A DNA stretch of 64,000 bases from DASZBR01 sp035943935 (GCA_035943935.1 DASZBR010000021.1:1-64000), one strand, 5' to 3'; counted from the stretch's first letter, positions 1 to 8,937 are shown. Program-made: numbers and translations. The notes: a model not told the origin generated them from the letters alone.

Positions 1-53
1 CTTGTGTTTGGTGGTCGAAACCTCAGTTTACAGCGAGTTTTGTGCTTTTTTGA

Positions 54-97
54 TCCCCCTCATCCGCCCTTCGGGCACCTTCTTCCTCCGGGAGAAG
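54..97. repeat. Possible dispersed palindromic repeat fragment
   Basis: A C-rich stretch holds two small inverted repeats, GCCC-TTCG-GGC and CTTC...GAGAAG. It resembles a repeat family often seen between genes in gammaproteobacterial genomes. No coding signal is visible in positions 1-130. A genome-wide copy count was not possible here, so the repeat assignment is tentative. Confidence 0.4.
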
Positions 98-134
98 CGA
101 AAACATATGAAAAAATTCACTTTTTGTCCTGTAC

Positions 135-166
135 CTTAAGGAAACCTTAAGGGATTGTGGTAATGT
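135..166 (+). promoter_or_regulatory. PmrA-like tandem box and -10 upstream of dut
   Basis: Two cTTAA half-sites begin at 135 and 146, 11 bases apart, each part of a CCTTAAGG palindrome. A plausible -10, TAATGT, lies at 161-166, starting 15 bases after the second half-site begins. The other five boxes of this window use 16. No TTGACA-like -35 is visible, which fits an activator-dependent promoter. It would drive dut and the small ORF behind it. Binding by PmrA is inferred from the known Legionella/Coxiella site. Confidence 0.55.
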
Positions 167-190
167 AATATTTTTCTAGGGGCAAAGCGT

Positions 191-661
191 ATGAAAAGCA
201 TTCAACTCAAGATTCTCAACAACAAGATAGGTGGCGAATTCGCGCTGCCGACCTATGCGACCGATGCGTCTGCAGGATTGGATCTCAGAGCCTGTATCAA
301 TGAGCCTATTCGCTTATCTCCCAATGAAGTCCAGCTGATTCCGACAGGTATTGCTATCTATATGGGCGATCCCAATATCGCTGCCATGATTATGCCGCGT
401 TCGGGATTGGGTCATAAAAACGGTATTGTGTTGGGTAATTTAATTGGTTTGATTGATGCAGATTATCAAGGCGAATTGAAGATTTCGTGTTGGAATCGCA
501 GTACAGAATCGTTTACCGTTCAACCCGGTGACAGAATTGCGCAGTTAGTTTTCGTGCCAGTCGTTCGATCAGAATTTAAGATCGTGGATGAATTTGTAGC
601 AACCGCAAGAGGTGAGAGTGGGTTTGGGCATTCGGGCGTTGGATTGGAAACTGTTGCGTAA
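191..661 (+). CDS. dut: dUTP diphosphatase
   Basis: Hydrolyses dUTP to dUMP and pyrophosphate, keeping uracil out of DNA and supplying dUMP for thymidylate. The 156-residue protein carries all five trimeric dUTPase motifs: AGLDLRA (28-34), PRSGLG (69-74), GLIDADYQG (86-94, with the catalytic Asp near 90), PGDRIAQL (112-119) and RGESGFGHSG (140-149). Its length matches the bacterial family. It is followed after 42 bases by a small unknown ORF and a strong terminator. The unusual point is its promoter region, which carries a PmrA-like tandem box otherwise found here in front of accessory genes. Identification is secure; the regulation is inferred. Confidence 0.97.
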   Translation: MKSIQLKILNNKIGGEFALPTYATDASAGLDLRACINEPIRLSPNEVQLIPTGIAIYMGDPNIAAMIMPRSGLGHKNGIVLGNLIGLIDADYQGELKISCWNRSTESFTVQPGDRIAQLVFVPVVRSEFKIVDEFVATARGESGFGHSGVGLETVA

Positions 662-703
662 AGGGGTAAAGTTAAATCACTACGTTAACCGAGGAGAAGG
701 TCA

Positions 704-916
704 ATGGATGAGAGCTTAGACGATACCGTCGTTATATTAAGCCAAGGTAGTCAACCTGCGAGTTTGGATAGACATAATACTGAGAATTTCGATTTTTTGG
801 GTAACCGGCGAGCAGCGAGTGATGTGCCGCGTCCATTACTGCATGCGGATGCAACCGTAAGTAAAGAGGGGTTACCAGGAAGTAGTATTAGGCCAGGAAA
901 TAGTAAAGGTCAGTAA
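704..916 (+). CDS. Small hydrophilic protein of unknown function
   Basis: A 70-residue ORF with a strong ribosome binding site (GAGGAGAAGG at 691-700, four bases before ATG). It is polar, with no membrane segment, cysteine or recognisable domain. Low-complexity stretches are rich in Ser, Asp, Gly and Arg. It lies between dut and a hairpin terminator and so is probably the second gene of a two-gene transcript from the PmrA-like promoter upstream of dut. No family is recognised. Given that promoter, a small secreted effector is one possibility, but nothing in the sequence proves it. The ribosome site and terminator make a real gene likely. Confidence 0.6.
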   Translation: MDESLDDTVVILSQGSQPASLDRHNTENFDFLGNRRAASDVPRPLLHADATVSKEGLPGSSIRPGNSKGQ

Positions 917-923
917 TTTCAAA

Positions 924-953
924 AAAGGACCAGGCCATGCCTGGTCCTTTTTT
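924..953 (+). terminator. Rho-independent terminator after dut operon
   Basis: A perfect nine-pair GC-rich stem (GGACCAGGC at 927-935 with GCCTGGTCC at 939-947) with a three-base loop, flanked by A-run and T-run. It sits between the convergent dut operon and pepN and could serve both directions. Confidence 0.92.
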
Positions 954-967
954 CTGTGAAGAAAAAA

Positions 968-3484
968 CTACAACGTCTTCGTCACAACCTCAATCAAATC
1001 AACAGATAATTCCGGTGTTTTCTTAATATTTTCTAAAGCGGTTTTTATCAAGGCTTGTCTGTTCTCATCATATTTTTTATAGCGCGTAAACGGCTCTATT
1101 AATCTTGCCGCAACTTTGGGATTGATTTTATTTAAATTAATAACAATATCTTCTAATAATTTATATCCCGAGCCATCCAGGGCATGAAAAGAATTTAAGT
1201 TCTGACAGAAATTGCCAATTAATGCTCTAACGCGGTTTGGATTCTTAATATCAAATTCGTTGTGATGGGTAAGTAATTTCACGCGATCAATTGCGCCTGG
1301 CAATTCACTGCGTGCTTGAATGCCAAACCATTTGTCTATAACTAATCTTTCGGATTTATATTTAATATAAAATTTTTCCAATGCTTCTTCGCGTAAAGAA
1401 GAGCTGCTTTGGCTAATGGCAGATAACGCAGCGATTTCATCCGTCATATTTTTAGCCGTAGTTAATTGATGCAAAATAATATCTTGATCCGCAGCAGAAT
1501 CGACAACGCCTAAATAACTCAAGCAGCGATTTTTGAGCGCGCGACCTGGAATAGAATCTTCAGCAGAGCCAAAGCGTTCTAAAAATAAATCATGTAAATT
1601 ATGCGCTAAATGATTTCGTAAGAATTTTCGAACGGCTAATAATTTGTCGAGATTTAACGGCTCAAATAATTCCATTAAATAATTTTCAGTCGGCAATACT
1701 AATAAATGTGCCGCAAATGCCGGATCTAATTTTTTATCTTCTAATATAGTCTGCCATGATTTCGTTAATAATTTGTCAGACTTCCAGCTGTCTTGTGAAT
1801 GGCCCATGAGTTTTTGAATAATGCGAATACTTAATTGCTGGCCTGCATCCCAGCGAGATACAGCATCCGTATCATGTTGTAATAAAAAAGCCAGCTCTTC
1901 TGTTGTATAGTCATATTTAAATTTAATCGGCGCTGAAAAGTCGCGCAATAAACTGGGAATAGGCTTTTCAGAGATATTATCAAATACAAAAACTTCTTCA
2001 GGGTTTTTAATTTCGAGTGTTCGGGCAGCAATTTCTTTGCCGTGAGAATCTAACAAACCCATCTTAAAGGGCATCAAGAAACTATGACCAGGCTGGGTAA
2101 TCTTCACAAAATATTGTTTTTTCTCTTCGACATAACTGGTTGAAATAATTAATTCCGGTGTGCCAGACTTTTCATACCAGGCCATAAACGCGGACAAATC
2201 TTTGTGATTCGCTTTCGCATGCGCATCCACGAAATCATCAATGGTCACGGCTTGGCCATCGTAAGTATTGAAATACAAATCCATGCCCTTTCTGAATCCG
2301 TCTTTCCCCAGTAGGGTAGATAACATTCGGATTACTTCGGCGCCTTTTTCGTATACGGTCACGGTATAAAAATTATTGATTTCCATATAGGATTCTGGTC
2401 GAACCGGATGCGCCATCGGTCCTGCATCTTGTGGAAATTGAACGCTGCGTAACGTATTCACATCGTTAATTCTAACCACAGCAGCAGAATTCATATCTGC
2501 ACTAAAGCTGGAATCTCTAAAAACCGTCAGACTTTCTTTTAAACTTAATTGAAACCAATCACGACAGGTAATTCTGTCGCCTGTCCAGTTATGGAAATAT
2601 TCATGGCCAATGACGCGCTCAATGGCGATATAGTCTTCGTCTGTTGCGGTTTCTGTTTTTGCGAGAATATATTTAGAATTAAAAATATTTAAGCCTTTGT
2701 TTTCCATCGCGCCGAAATTAAAGTCGTGTGTCGCAACGACCATGAAAATATCTAAATCATATTCACGACCGTAATTTTCTTCATCCCATTTCATGGCTCT
2801 TTTAATCGATTGAAGGGCAAAGGCGGTTTTATCTTCGTCATTTTTCTCGACATATAATTTTATATCTACAACACGTCCCGACATGGTTTTAAATTTATCC
2901 GATACACACGCTAAATCACCGGCCACTAAGGCAAACAAATAACAGGGTTTTCTAAACGGATCTTGCCATTCGGCAAAGTGTAAATTATTTTTTAAGTCAC
3001 CATGATTAATTAAATTGCCGTTGGATAATAAGATAGGATAGAGTTTTTTATCTGCTATTATTTTAGTCGTAAATTTTGCCATGACATCCGGTCTATCTAA
3101 ATAATAAGTCATTTTACGAAACCCTTCGGATTCGCATTGTGTGCAAAATAAATTTTTGACTTTATATAATCCCTCAAGAGACGTATTTTTTTCAGGATGA
3201 ATGCGCGTTTTAATATCTAATACGAAATCTTCAGGTGGATTGGAAATGGTTAAGCTTTCGCTGTCTTGAGTATATTTAATTTCTTTGCCGTTTAATTTTA
3301 TTCCTAATAATTCTAATTCTCTGCCCATTAAGACTAACGGCTCTTTTTGTTTTTGAATAAAATGCGTGCTCGCCGTCACGTCAGTGAAATCTTCGCCTAA
3401 GGTATATTCAAGATGAATATCGGTGATTTCATAAGCTGGTTTTGTATAGTCTTTTCGATACGTAATTTTGTGTGGTGTGGTCAT
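968..3484 (-). CDS. pepN: Aminopeptidase N (M1 family zinc metallopeptidase)
   Basis: Removes N-terminal residues from peptides in the cytoplasm during protein turnover. The 838-residue protein is slightly shorter than E. coli PepN (about 870). It shows the M1 exopeptidase signature GAMEN at 258-262 and the zinc site HEYFH at 294-298, with the third ligand Glu near 317. The N-terminal beta domain and long helical C-terminal domain are present. The gene starts four bases after the stop of a small MscS-like channel gene on the same strand, so the two are probably cotranscribed. Nothing suggests inactivation. Confidence 0.96.
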   Translation of the reverse strand: MTTPHKITYRKDYTKPAYEITDIHLEYTLGEDFTDVTASTHFIQKQKEPLVLMGRELELLGIKLNGKEIKYTQDSESLTISNPPEDFVLDIKTRIHPEKNTSLEGLYKVKNLFCTQCESEGFRKMTYYLDRPDVMAKFTTKIIADKKLYPILLSNGNLINHGDLKNNLHFAEWQDPFRKPCYLFALVAGDLACVSDKFKTMSGRVVDIKLYVEKNDEDKTAFALQSIKRAMKWDEENYGREYDLDIFMVVATHDFNFGAMENKGLNIFNSKYILAKTETATDEDYIAIERVIGHEYFHNWTGDRITCRDWFQLSLKESLTVFRDSSFSADMNSAAVVRINDVNTLRSVQFPQDAGPMAHPVRPESYMEINNFYTVTVYEKGAEVIRMLSTLLGKDGFRKGMDLYFNTYDGQAVTIDDFVDAHAKANHKDLSAFMAWYEKSGTPELIISTSYVEEKKQYFVKITQPGHSFLMPFKMGLLDSHGKEIAARTLEIKNPEEVFVFDNISEKPIPSLLRDFSAPIKFKYDYTTEELAFLLQHDTDAVSRWDAGQQLSIRIIQKLMGHSQDSWKSDKLLTKSWQTILEDKKLDPAFAAHLLVLPTENYLMELFEPLNLDKLLAVRKFLRNHLAHNLHDLFLERFGSAEDSIPGRALKNRCLSYLGVVDSAADQDIILHQLTTAKNMTDEIAALSAISQSSSSLREEALEKFYIKYKSERLVIDKWFGIQARSELPGAIDRVKLLTHHNEFDIKNPNRVRALIGNFCQNLNSFHALDGSGYKLLEDIVINLNKINPKVAARLIEPFTRYKKYDENRQALIKTALENIKKTPELSVDLIEVVTKTL

Positions 3485-3488
3485 GGGT

Positions 3489-3983
3489 TTAATCCTTTGG
3501 ATGACTTAAATTGGACGCGGGGTTTTTGATCAATAAATCATGCGGAATACGAACGACAGTATTATCCGCTTGTTTGAGTTTTAGTGACAAGCTATCAATG
3601 GAAATAATCTCTCCCTTGATGCCATTAATCTCAATGATATCGCCTAACTGAAAAGCATCTTCGCCTAATAGAAAAAATCCGCTGACAATATTGGATACGA
3701 CGGTTTGAGAGGCTAATGCAATCGCAGCGGTAACAATGCCTGTTGCCCCTAATAGAACGTTTAGCTCAAATCCCCATTGCCTCAACGCTGAAATAATGAA
3801 TAGTAGGAAAATGACATAAAAAATGATTTTCTTGATCAAGAGCGTATAGCGCGGTTTTCGTTGTCGTTGAATCAATCTGCCAATGCCTTTGCTGGCAAAT
3901 TTGGCAATAAAGAAGCCTGCCACAAGATAAATAATGCCGCGGAAGAGCGGTATATATGGTGTAAGTGTCATTGAAAGCCCCAT
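3489..3983 (-). CDS. Small MscS-family mechanosensitive channel
   Basis: A 164-residue inner-membrane protein with three predicted membrane segments (about 10-28, 45-66 and 72-100). The third has the Gly/Ala-rich pore-lining pattern of MscS (ATGIVTAAIALASQ), followed by the beta domain (GDIIEINGIKGEI). Such channels release solutes on osmotic downshock. It is much shorter than E. coli MscS (286 residues), because most of the C-terminal vestibule is missing. Short forms of this kind occur naturally in the family. It is the first gene of a probable pair with pepN and is divergent from ugd. ATG at 3983 is used here; a second ATG at 3971 is possible. Confidence 0.85.
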   Translation of the reverse strand: MGLSMTLTPYIPLFRGIIYLVAGFFIAKFASKGIGRLIQRQRKPRYTLLIKKIIFYVIFLLFIISALRQWGFELNVLLGATGIVTAAIALASQTVVSNIVSGFFLLGEDAFQLGDIIEINGIKGEIISIDSLSLKLKQADNTVVRIPHDLLIKNPASNLSHPKD

Positions 3984-4001
3984 TTGAGATGACGCTATAA
4001 T
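3971..4001 (+). promoter_or_regulatory. Possible sigma70 promoter of ugd-galU-der
   Basis: TTGAAA at 3971-3976 and a consensus TATAAT at 3996-4001 are separated by 19 bases, longer than ideal. The -10 is perfect and lies in the only gap (57 bases) before ugd. The -35 overlaps the start of the divergent MscS-like gene. Confidence 0.4.
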
Positions 4002-4040
4002 ACTCTACATGCTAAACTTTGGCTTACTTTTGACGCTAGG

Positions 4041-5396
4041 ATGTCATCCCGTATGAAAATCACGATTTATGGAGCAGGGTACGTCGGTCTTGTCACAGGC
4101 GCGTGTTTTGCTGAGCTAGGAAATCACGTGTTGTGTATGGATGTCGACAAGGCACGCGTGGCTAAATTGAAGGAAGGCATCTGTCCGATTCATGAGCCAG
4201 ACCTCCCAGGCATTCTGGCTAAAAATATCCAATCGGGTCATTTGAGATTTACCGATAGCGTCGAAGAAGCGGTTTCGCATGGTTTTTATCAGTTTATCGC
4301 GGTAGGCACTCCCCAAGATGAAGATGGCTCAGCCGATCTAAAATATGTCGTTTCTGTCGCAGAAAATATTGGCAAATATTTAAATGACTATAGATTAGTG
4401 ATTACCAAATCAACCGTTCCGGTCGGGACTGCAGAACTTGTCAGAAAAACAATTGATGCTGAATTACATAAAAAAAATAAAAAAATTAAATTCGATATCG
4501 CCTCTAATCCTGAGTTTTTAAGAGAAGGCGCGGCAATTCAAGATTTTATGAATTCTGATCGCATCATCATTGGAATCGATAATAAAACAGCCGAAGAACA
4601 TCTCGAACAACTCTATGCGCCGTTCGATAGAAATCATAACCGTATTATTGCGATGGACATTAAATCCGCAGAATTAACAAAGTACGCAGCCAACGCAATG
4701 CTTGCCACAAAAATTAGTTTCGTAAATGAATTAAGTCAATTAGCCGAACACCTAGGCGCCGATATCGAAAAAATCAGAATAGGAATTGGTTCAGATCCGC
4801 GAATTGGATATAGCTTTATTCAACCGGGTTGTGGATATGGCGGCTCCTGTTTTCCCAAAGATATTCGTGCGTTAGAAGTCATGGCTAAAAATGTTAAGTA
4901 CAATATGCCGTTAATTAATGCGGTTGATAAAACCAATCATTTGCAAAAAGAAGTGTTATTTCAGAAGATATCTCATCACTATAAAAATAAATTATCTGGC
5001 AAAACATTTGCGTTATGGGGTTTATCGTTTAAACCCAATACAGATGATATGCGTGAAGCATCGAGTCGAGTATTAATGGAAGCGTTATGGAAAGCGGGCG
5101 CGAAAGTGCAAGCGTATGATCCGGCGGCGATGCCTGAAGTGTCTCGCTTATATAAAGATCAAAAATTATTGAAATTATGTAATTCACCTGAAGAAGCGTT
5201 AAAAAATAGCGATGCGTTAATTGTCGTCACAGAATGGCGTCACTTTGCGAGCCCCGATTTTGAGTATATTAAAAAGTCTTTAAAAGATTCTGTGATATTT
5301 GATGGCCGAAATTTATATGATCCAGAGTATTTATCCAAAATGGGTTTTGATTACTATGCGATTGGTCGTGGTAAAAATATTTATGGAGTTCTTTAA
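4041..5396 (+). CDS. ugd: UDP-glucose 6-dehydrogenase
   Basis: Oxidises UDP-glucose to UDP-glucuronate with two NAD+, a precursor for capsule, LPS or aminoarabinose sugars. The 451 residues contain the N-terminal Rossmann motif GAGYVGLVTG (11-20), the ASNPEFLREG motif near 154-163, and the catalytic cysteine C270 in GYGGSCFPKD. ATG at 4053 (protein starting MKITIYG) is an equally plausible start. The stop overlaps the galU start (TAATG). With galU next door, UDP-glucose synthesis and oxidation are coupled. Its product would be the substrate of the ArnA dehydrogenase-like protein at 46273-47274. Well supported. Confidence 0.96.
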   Translation: MSSRMKITIYGAGYVGLVTGACFAELGNHVLCMDVDKARVAKLKEGICPIHEPDLPGILAKNIQSGHLRFTDSVEEAVSHGFYQFIAVGTPQDEDGSADLKYVVSVAENIGKYLNDYRLVITKSTVPVGTAELVRKTIDAELHKKNKKIKFDIASNPEFLREGAAIQDFMNSDRIIIGIDNKTAEEHLEQLYAPFDRNHNRIIAMDIKSAELTKYAANAMLATKISFVNELSQLAEHLGADIEKIRIGIGSDPRIGYSFIQPGCGYGGSCFPKDIRALEVMAKNVKYNMPLINAVDKTNHLQKEVLFQKISHHYKNKLSGKTFALWGLSFKPNTDDMREASSRVLMEALWKAGAKVQAYDPAAMPEVSRLYKDQKLLKLCNSPEEALKNSDALIVVTEWRHFASPDFEYIKKSLKDSVIFDGRNLYDPEYLSKMGFDYYAIGRGKNIYGVL

Positions 5397-6253
5397 TGTC
5401 TAAAATTACCAAAGCGGTATTTCCAGTTGCGGGATTAGGCACGCGATTTTTGCCGGCCACAAAAGCGACTCCCAAAGAAATGTTGCCCATTGTCGATAAA
5501 CCGTTAATTCAATATGCCGTTGAAGAAGCCATTCAAGCAGGTATTACCGAAATTATTTTTGTGACGAGTTCATTGAAGCGTGCCATAGAAGATCATTTTG
5601 ATTCGAATTATGAATTAGAAAATAAGTTGTCAAAAAGCAATAAAACCGAGTTATTAAAAATCGTCAAAGATATTTTACCGAAAGGGGTGAGTACGGCGTA
5701 TGTTCGTCAACCCGAAGCCTTAGGATTAGGTCATGCTGTTTTGTGCGCAGAGCAATTAATCAATAAAGAACCTTTTGCGGTATTGCTAGCAGACGATTTA
5801 ATTGAAGGTGAACCCGGTTGTTTATCTCAAATGGTTAAAGCCTATGAAGAACATCATGCAAGTATTATTGCCGTTCAAGAAATTCCTGATTCTGAAACAG
5901 AGCGTTATGGGATGGTTGCCATTGATGCTAAACATAAAATAAATAAAATTATAGAAAAACCTAAAAAACAAGATGCGCCATCCAATTTAGGTGTCGTCGG
6001 GCGTTATATATTAAGTCCGAATATATTTTCTTGTTTGCATAAAACGGCTGCAGGCGCTGGCGGTGAAATTCAGCTTACTGATGCTATTGCATTATTATTA
6101 AAAACAGAAAGCGCATTTGCATTGCCTTTTGTGGGAAAACGCTATGATTGTGGAAGTAAATTAGGCTATCTTGAAGCGACAGTCCAATATGCCCTCAAAC
6201 ATCCTGAATTATCACAAGACTTTAAGAACTATTTGAAAAACATAAAATTATGA
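5396..6253 (+). CDS. galU: UTP-glucose-1-phosphate uridylyltransferase
   Basis: Makes UDP-glucose from UTP and glucose-1-phosphate. The 285-residue protein has the nucleotidyltransferase signature near its N-terminus (AGLGTRFLPATKATPKE), the aspartate-bearing LLADD motif and the C-terminal KRYDCGSKLGYL motif of GalU. Its length is typical. It is translationally coupled to ugd upstream by a one-base overlap, and its end overlaps the start of der (ATGA). The ugd-galU order means both steps from glucose-1-phosphate to UDP-glucuronate are made from one transcript. Confidence 0.97.
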   Translation: MSKITKAVFPVAGLGTRFLPATKATPKEMLPIVDKPLIQYAVEEAIQAGITEIIFVTSSLKRAIEDHFDSNYELENKLSKSNKTELLKIVKDILPKGVSTAYVRQPEALGLGHAVLCAEQLINKEPFAVLLADDLIEGEPGCLSQMVKAYEEHHASIIAVQEIPDSETERYGMVAIDAKHKINKIIEKPKKQDAPSNLGVVGRYILSPNIFSCLHKTAAGAGGEIQLTDAIALLLKTESAFALPFVGKRYDCGSKLGYLEATVQYALKHPELSQDFKNYLKNIKL

Positions 6254-7626
6254 TACCTGTTATTGCCATCGTCGGCCGACCGAATGTCGGAAAATCTACG
6301 TTATTTAATTGTCTGACTCAGTCGCGTGATGCGATGGTCGCGGATATTCCGGGTGTTACTCGGGATCGTATCTATGGCCGCGGAAAAGTCGGTGACAAGC
6401 CGTATATTATTATCGACACCGGCGGTATTGGGATAGACGAAGAGGGTGTAGATGAGCTAACAGCTCAACAGGCTGAACAAGCCATTTCCGAATCTAATAT
6501 AATTTTATTTATCGTCGATGCGCGTGCAGGCTTAATGCCCGCAGATAAATTCATTGCCAAAAAACTGCGTAAATTAAATAAAGATTTAATATTGGTCATT
6601 AATAAATCCGAAGGCATGGATCAAGATAATCTCGATGCTGAATTTAAACTATTAGGGTTTAAGAATAAAATTAATATTTCTGCTTCTCATCGCGAAAATA
6701 TTAATGACTTAGTCGAAAAATTTCCAGATATTGACGAAGAAAATCCCGAGATTCATGAAGGCATTAAAGTTGCCATCGTCGGCAAGCCCAATGTTGGAAA
6801 GTCGACATTAGTAAACAGAATATTGGGTGAAGAAAGAGTTATCGTTTTTGATTCACCGGGTACTACTCGGGATAGTATTTTTATTCCCTTTGAAAGAAAC
6901 AATAAAAAATATACCCTGATTGATACCGCTGGTGTGCGTAGAAAGAGCCATATTAAAGAAGCGATAGAAAAAATTTCTGTGGTTAAAACTTTGCAGGCTA
7001 TTGAAGAAGCGAATGTTATATTATTTTTGGTCGATGCGAGATCGGGTCTCACAGAACAAGATTTAGGTCTATTAGGTTTTGTATTATCTTTAGGCAAAGC
7101 CTTAGTGATAGCCATTAATAAGTGGGATGGATTAGAAAAATATGACAGGGAGCAGATTAAAAATAAATTAGATCGTAAATTAGTCTTTATAGACTTTGCT
7201 GAAATTAAATTTATTTCTGCGCTACACGGTACAGGCGTCGGTGAATTATTTAAAGATCTTAATAAAGCCTATGATTCTGCGATGAAAGAAATGCCGACAC
7301 CACTACTGACAAAAATACTTGAAAAAGCCGTGAAACAACATCAGCCTCCATTGGTGGGAGGTCGACGTATTAAATTACGTTATGCGCATGCGGGTGGACA
7401 TAATCCGCCGTTAATTATTATTCACGGAACGCAAACCGAAAAATTGCCGGATAGTTATAGACGATATTTGTCTGGTTATTATAGAAAAACCTTAAAATTA
7501 ATTGGCACGCCCGTGCAGGTTAATTTCAAAGAAGGTGCAAATCCTTTTAGAGATAAGCCAAACCCGATGACGCGCAGACAGTTTGCGCAGCGTCAGCGAT
7601 TGATTGCGTATCGTAAGAAATCGTAG
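6250..7626 (+). CDS. der: Ribosome biogenesis GTPase Der (EngA)
   Basis: Essential double GTPase that assists late assembly of the 50S subunit. The 458 residues contain two complete G domains, with P-loops GRPNVGKST (9-17) and GKPNVGKST (178-186), their switch and NKxD-type motifs (NKSE, NKWD), and a C-terminal KH-like domain from about 355. It overlaps the galU stop by four bases. The next gene downstream starts after a 29-base gap with no clear promoter, so some readthrough into the accessory membrane-protein cluster is possible. Confidence 0.97.
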   Translation: MIPVIAIVGRPNVGKSTLFNCLTQSRDAMVADIPGVTRDRIYGRGKVGDKPYIIIDTGGIGIDEEGVDELTAQQAEQAISESNIILFIVDARAGLMPADKFIAKKLRKLNKDLILVINKSEGMDQDNLDAEFKLLGFKNKINISASHRENINDLVEKFPDIDEENPEIHEGIKVAIVGKPNVGKSTLVNRILGEERVIVFDSPGTTRDSIFIPFERNNKKYTLIDTAGVRRKSHIKEAIEKISVVKTLQAIEEANVILFLVDARSGLTEQDLGLLGFVLSLGKALVIAINKWDGLEKYDREQIKNKLDRKLVFIDFAEIKFISALHGTGVGELFKDLNKAYDSAMKEMPTPLLTKILEKAVKQHQPPLVGGRRIKLRYAHAGGHNPPLIIIHGTQTEKLPDSYRRYLSGYYRKTLKLIGTPVQVNFKEGANPFRDKPNPMTRRQFAQRQRLIAYRKKS

Positions 7627-7655
7627 ATTTAATTGTTGATTATTTGGAGAAGAAA

Positions 7656-8207
7656 ATGGAAGACCTGAAAGCACTCGTTAATTCACAACCCGCTCGTATT
7701 AAATCATGTGGTAATTCGATTATTGAAATCCTAGAAGTTTTTCAGCAAGCGTTTGAAATTGATCAAACTTTAGTGAACCGAGCGATGCGCGCGGTTCAAG
7801 CTGCAATTAATAACGATAGGACTGGTGAATCACTGCAAAATCTTGCGCTCGATATTCGTAAACGCTTAGGTGTCTCTCAATGGAAAATAAATACGGGTGT
7901 TGGTTTAATGGTGGGTGGTCTTGGATTATTTGCCGGTGCAGTATACGAAGCGACGCAGAATAATTTTTCATGGCCAGTGGTCTTGTTATGGATGGCAGCA
8001 CCTTCTGCAGAAGTTTTGGGTGGAGCATTGTGGACATGGGGATCGCCTGCTGCGCAGGCTAATTTTTGTAGACAAGGTAGAAGCACAATAGAAAGTGATC
8101 TTTATAAATTATCAAAGCAATTGGTTCAATTAGATAAAGAATTGGTTGCGCATCAGCGCAGAAATGAAGCAAGGCCTTTAACAGATTCCACAGAATTTCG
8201 TCGATAA
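7656..8207 (+). CDS. Unknown protein with two membrane segments (accessory cluster)
   Basis: A 183-residue protein starting at ATG 7656, chosen because GGAG at 7646-7649 is well placed before it. A helical N-terminal region (1-75) is followed by two hydrophobic segments (about 79-97 and 105-127, Gly/Ala/Trp-rich) and a charged helical tail (about 140-175). No known family is recognised. It is the first of five small membrane proteins in 7.6-10.4 kb that share the design of two close membrane helices and a cytosolic tail. It has no PmrA-like box of its own and may be read from der or with the next gene. A role as membrane-targeted effector is inferred from its neighbours only. Confidence 0.65.
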   Translation: MEDLKALVNSQPARIKSCGNSIIEILEVFQQAFEIDQTLVNRAMRAVQAAINNDRTGESLQNLALDIRKRLGVSQWKINTGVGLMVGGLGLFAGAVYEATQNNFSWPVVLLWMAAPSAEVLGGALWTWGSPAAQANFCRQGRSTIESDLYKLSKQLVQLDKELVAHQRRNEARPLTDSTEFRR

Positions 8208-8228
8208 ACTTAATGAGGAGAATAGAGT

Positions 8229-8900
8229 ATGGGTGCAGAAAATGTTGTTCAACATGTCGTTCGTCATCATCCTGGTGCTGCGGTTCAATGTCTTCCTATC
8301 AATGGTGTCAATGGAGCTGTCTGTATTAAGGAAATGGGTGGAGACGCTGTTCACACTTTCTTGAATTATTTATCGGTAGATACGTGCGGTAAAAATTTAA
8401 CGTCGATTTCTCCGAATGATCCAAGTCTCGCTAATGTGACATGGAGCATGCTTGCAGATGGCACTGATGCCGCTGTTCAAATGGGTATGAATGTTTCATG
8501 GGCATTTACCAATCCGAGTTGTTATCTTCCTGTATTTGCAGCAAATTGTTTTACGACACTTTATCAATTTGCACCTTGCGCAGTGAAAGCCGCACTGCGA
8601 ACTGCAGCGGATATGTCATCACAAGCGGAAGCTCCCTATTTAACTGTTGTGGGGGCTGGAACAGGTGCTGCAATTGGACTAGTGGTTGGGCTTAGTGCTG
8701 CTGCAATGGTGTTAGTATGCAAGGGAAGAAAAAGTCCAGAAAATACAAGACTTTTAGAGCGTCCCGTTACTGAGGCAGTGCAATCGAGATGGTTTAACTT
8801 TTGGCCATCCTGCTGTAAAAAAGGTTCCGCAGTTACAGCGTCAGAAACGACTGCATTAAATGTACAGACAGAACGTGAGCTCACAAGAGCAATGCTGTGA
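8229..8900 (+). CDS. Cysteine-rich single-span membrane protein with SETTAL-type tail
   Basis: A 223-residue protein with a strong ribosome site (TGAGGAGAAT before ATG). Residues 1-135 hold six cysteines (21, 32, 53, 98, 107, 117) and three N-x-S/T sequons (N56, N69, N88). A Gly/Ala-rich membrane segment covers about 137-163. The tail has an EXXXLL-type motif (ENTRLL, 171-176), a Trp-rich patch ending in SCCKK (194-198) and the segment SETTALNVQT (205-214). The last 35 residues clearly match the tail of the protein at 9645-9989, so they share ancestry there. There is no classical signal peptide. Family unknown. The layout suits a protein inserted in a host membrane, which is speculative. Confidence 0.7.
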   Translation: MGAENVVQHVVRHHPGAAVQCLPINGVNGAVCIKEMGGDAVHTFLNYLSVDTCGKNLTSISPNDPSLANVTWSMLADGTDAAVQMGMNVSWAFTNPSCYLPVFAANCFTTLYQFAPCAVKAALRTAADMSSQAEAPYLTVVGAGTGAAIGLVVGLSAAAMVLVCKGRKSPENTRLLERPVTEAVQSRWFNFWPSCCKKGSAVTASETTALNVQTERELTRAML

Positions 8901-8907
8901 TGAGAGA

Positions 8908-8937
8908 GGTGGTTGCAGATTGTGACCACCTTTTTTT
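8908..8937 (+). terminator. Terminator, first copy of a repeated hairpin
   Basis: Stem AGGTGGTTGCA / TGTGACCACCT with two wobble pairs and a three-base loop, followed by seven T. Nearly the same hairpin recurs at 9996-10025 and 10459-10489, preceded each time by similar sequence (GAGAGGT). Confidence 0.88.

Noticed and set aside
3489..3983. MscS-like gene as a truncated pseudogene
   Set aside because: Short but with complete pore helix and beta domain, normal start and neat spacing to pepN; natural short forms are known.
8636..8929. Minus-strand frame opposite the 8229 gene
   Set aside because: It is the antisense of a gene with good ribosome site and a paralogous tail; no independent support.
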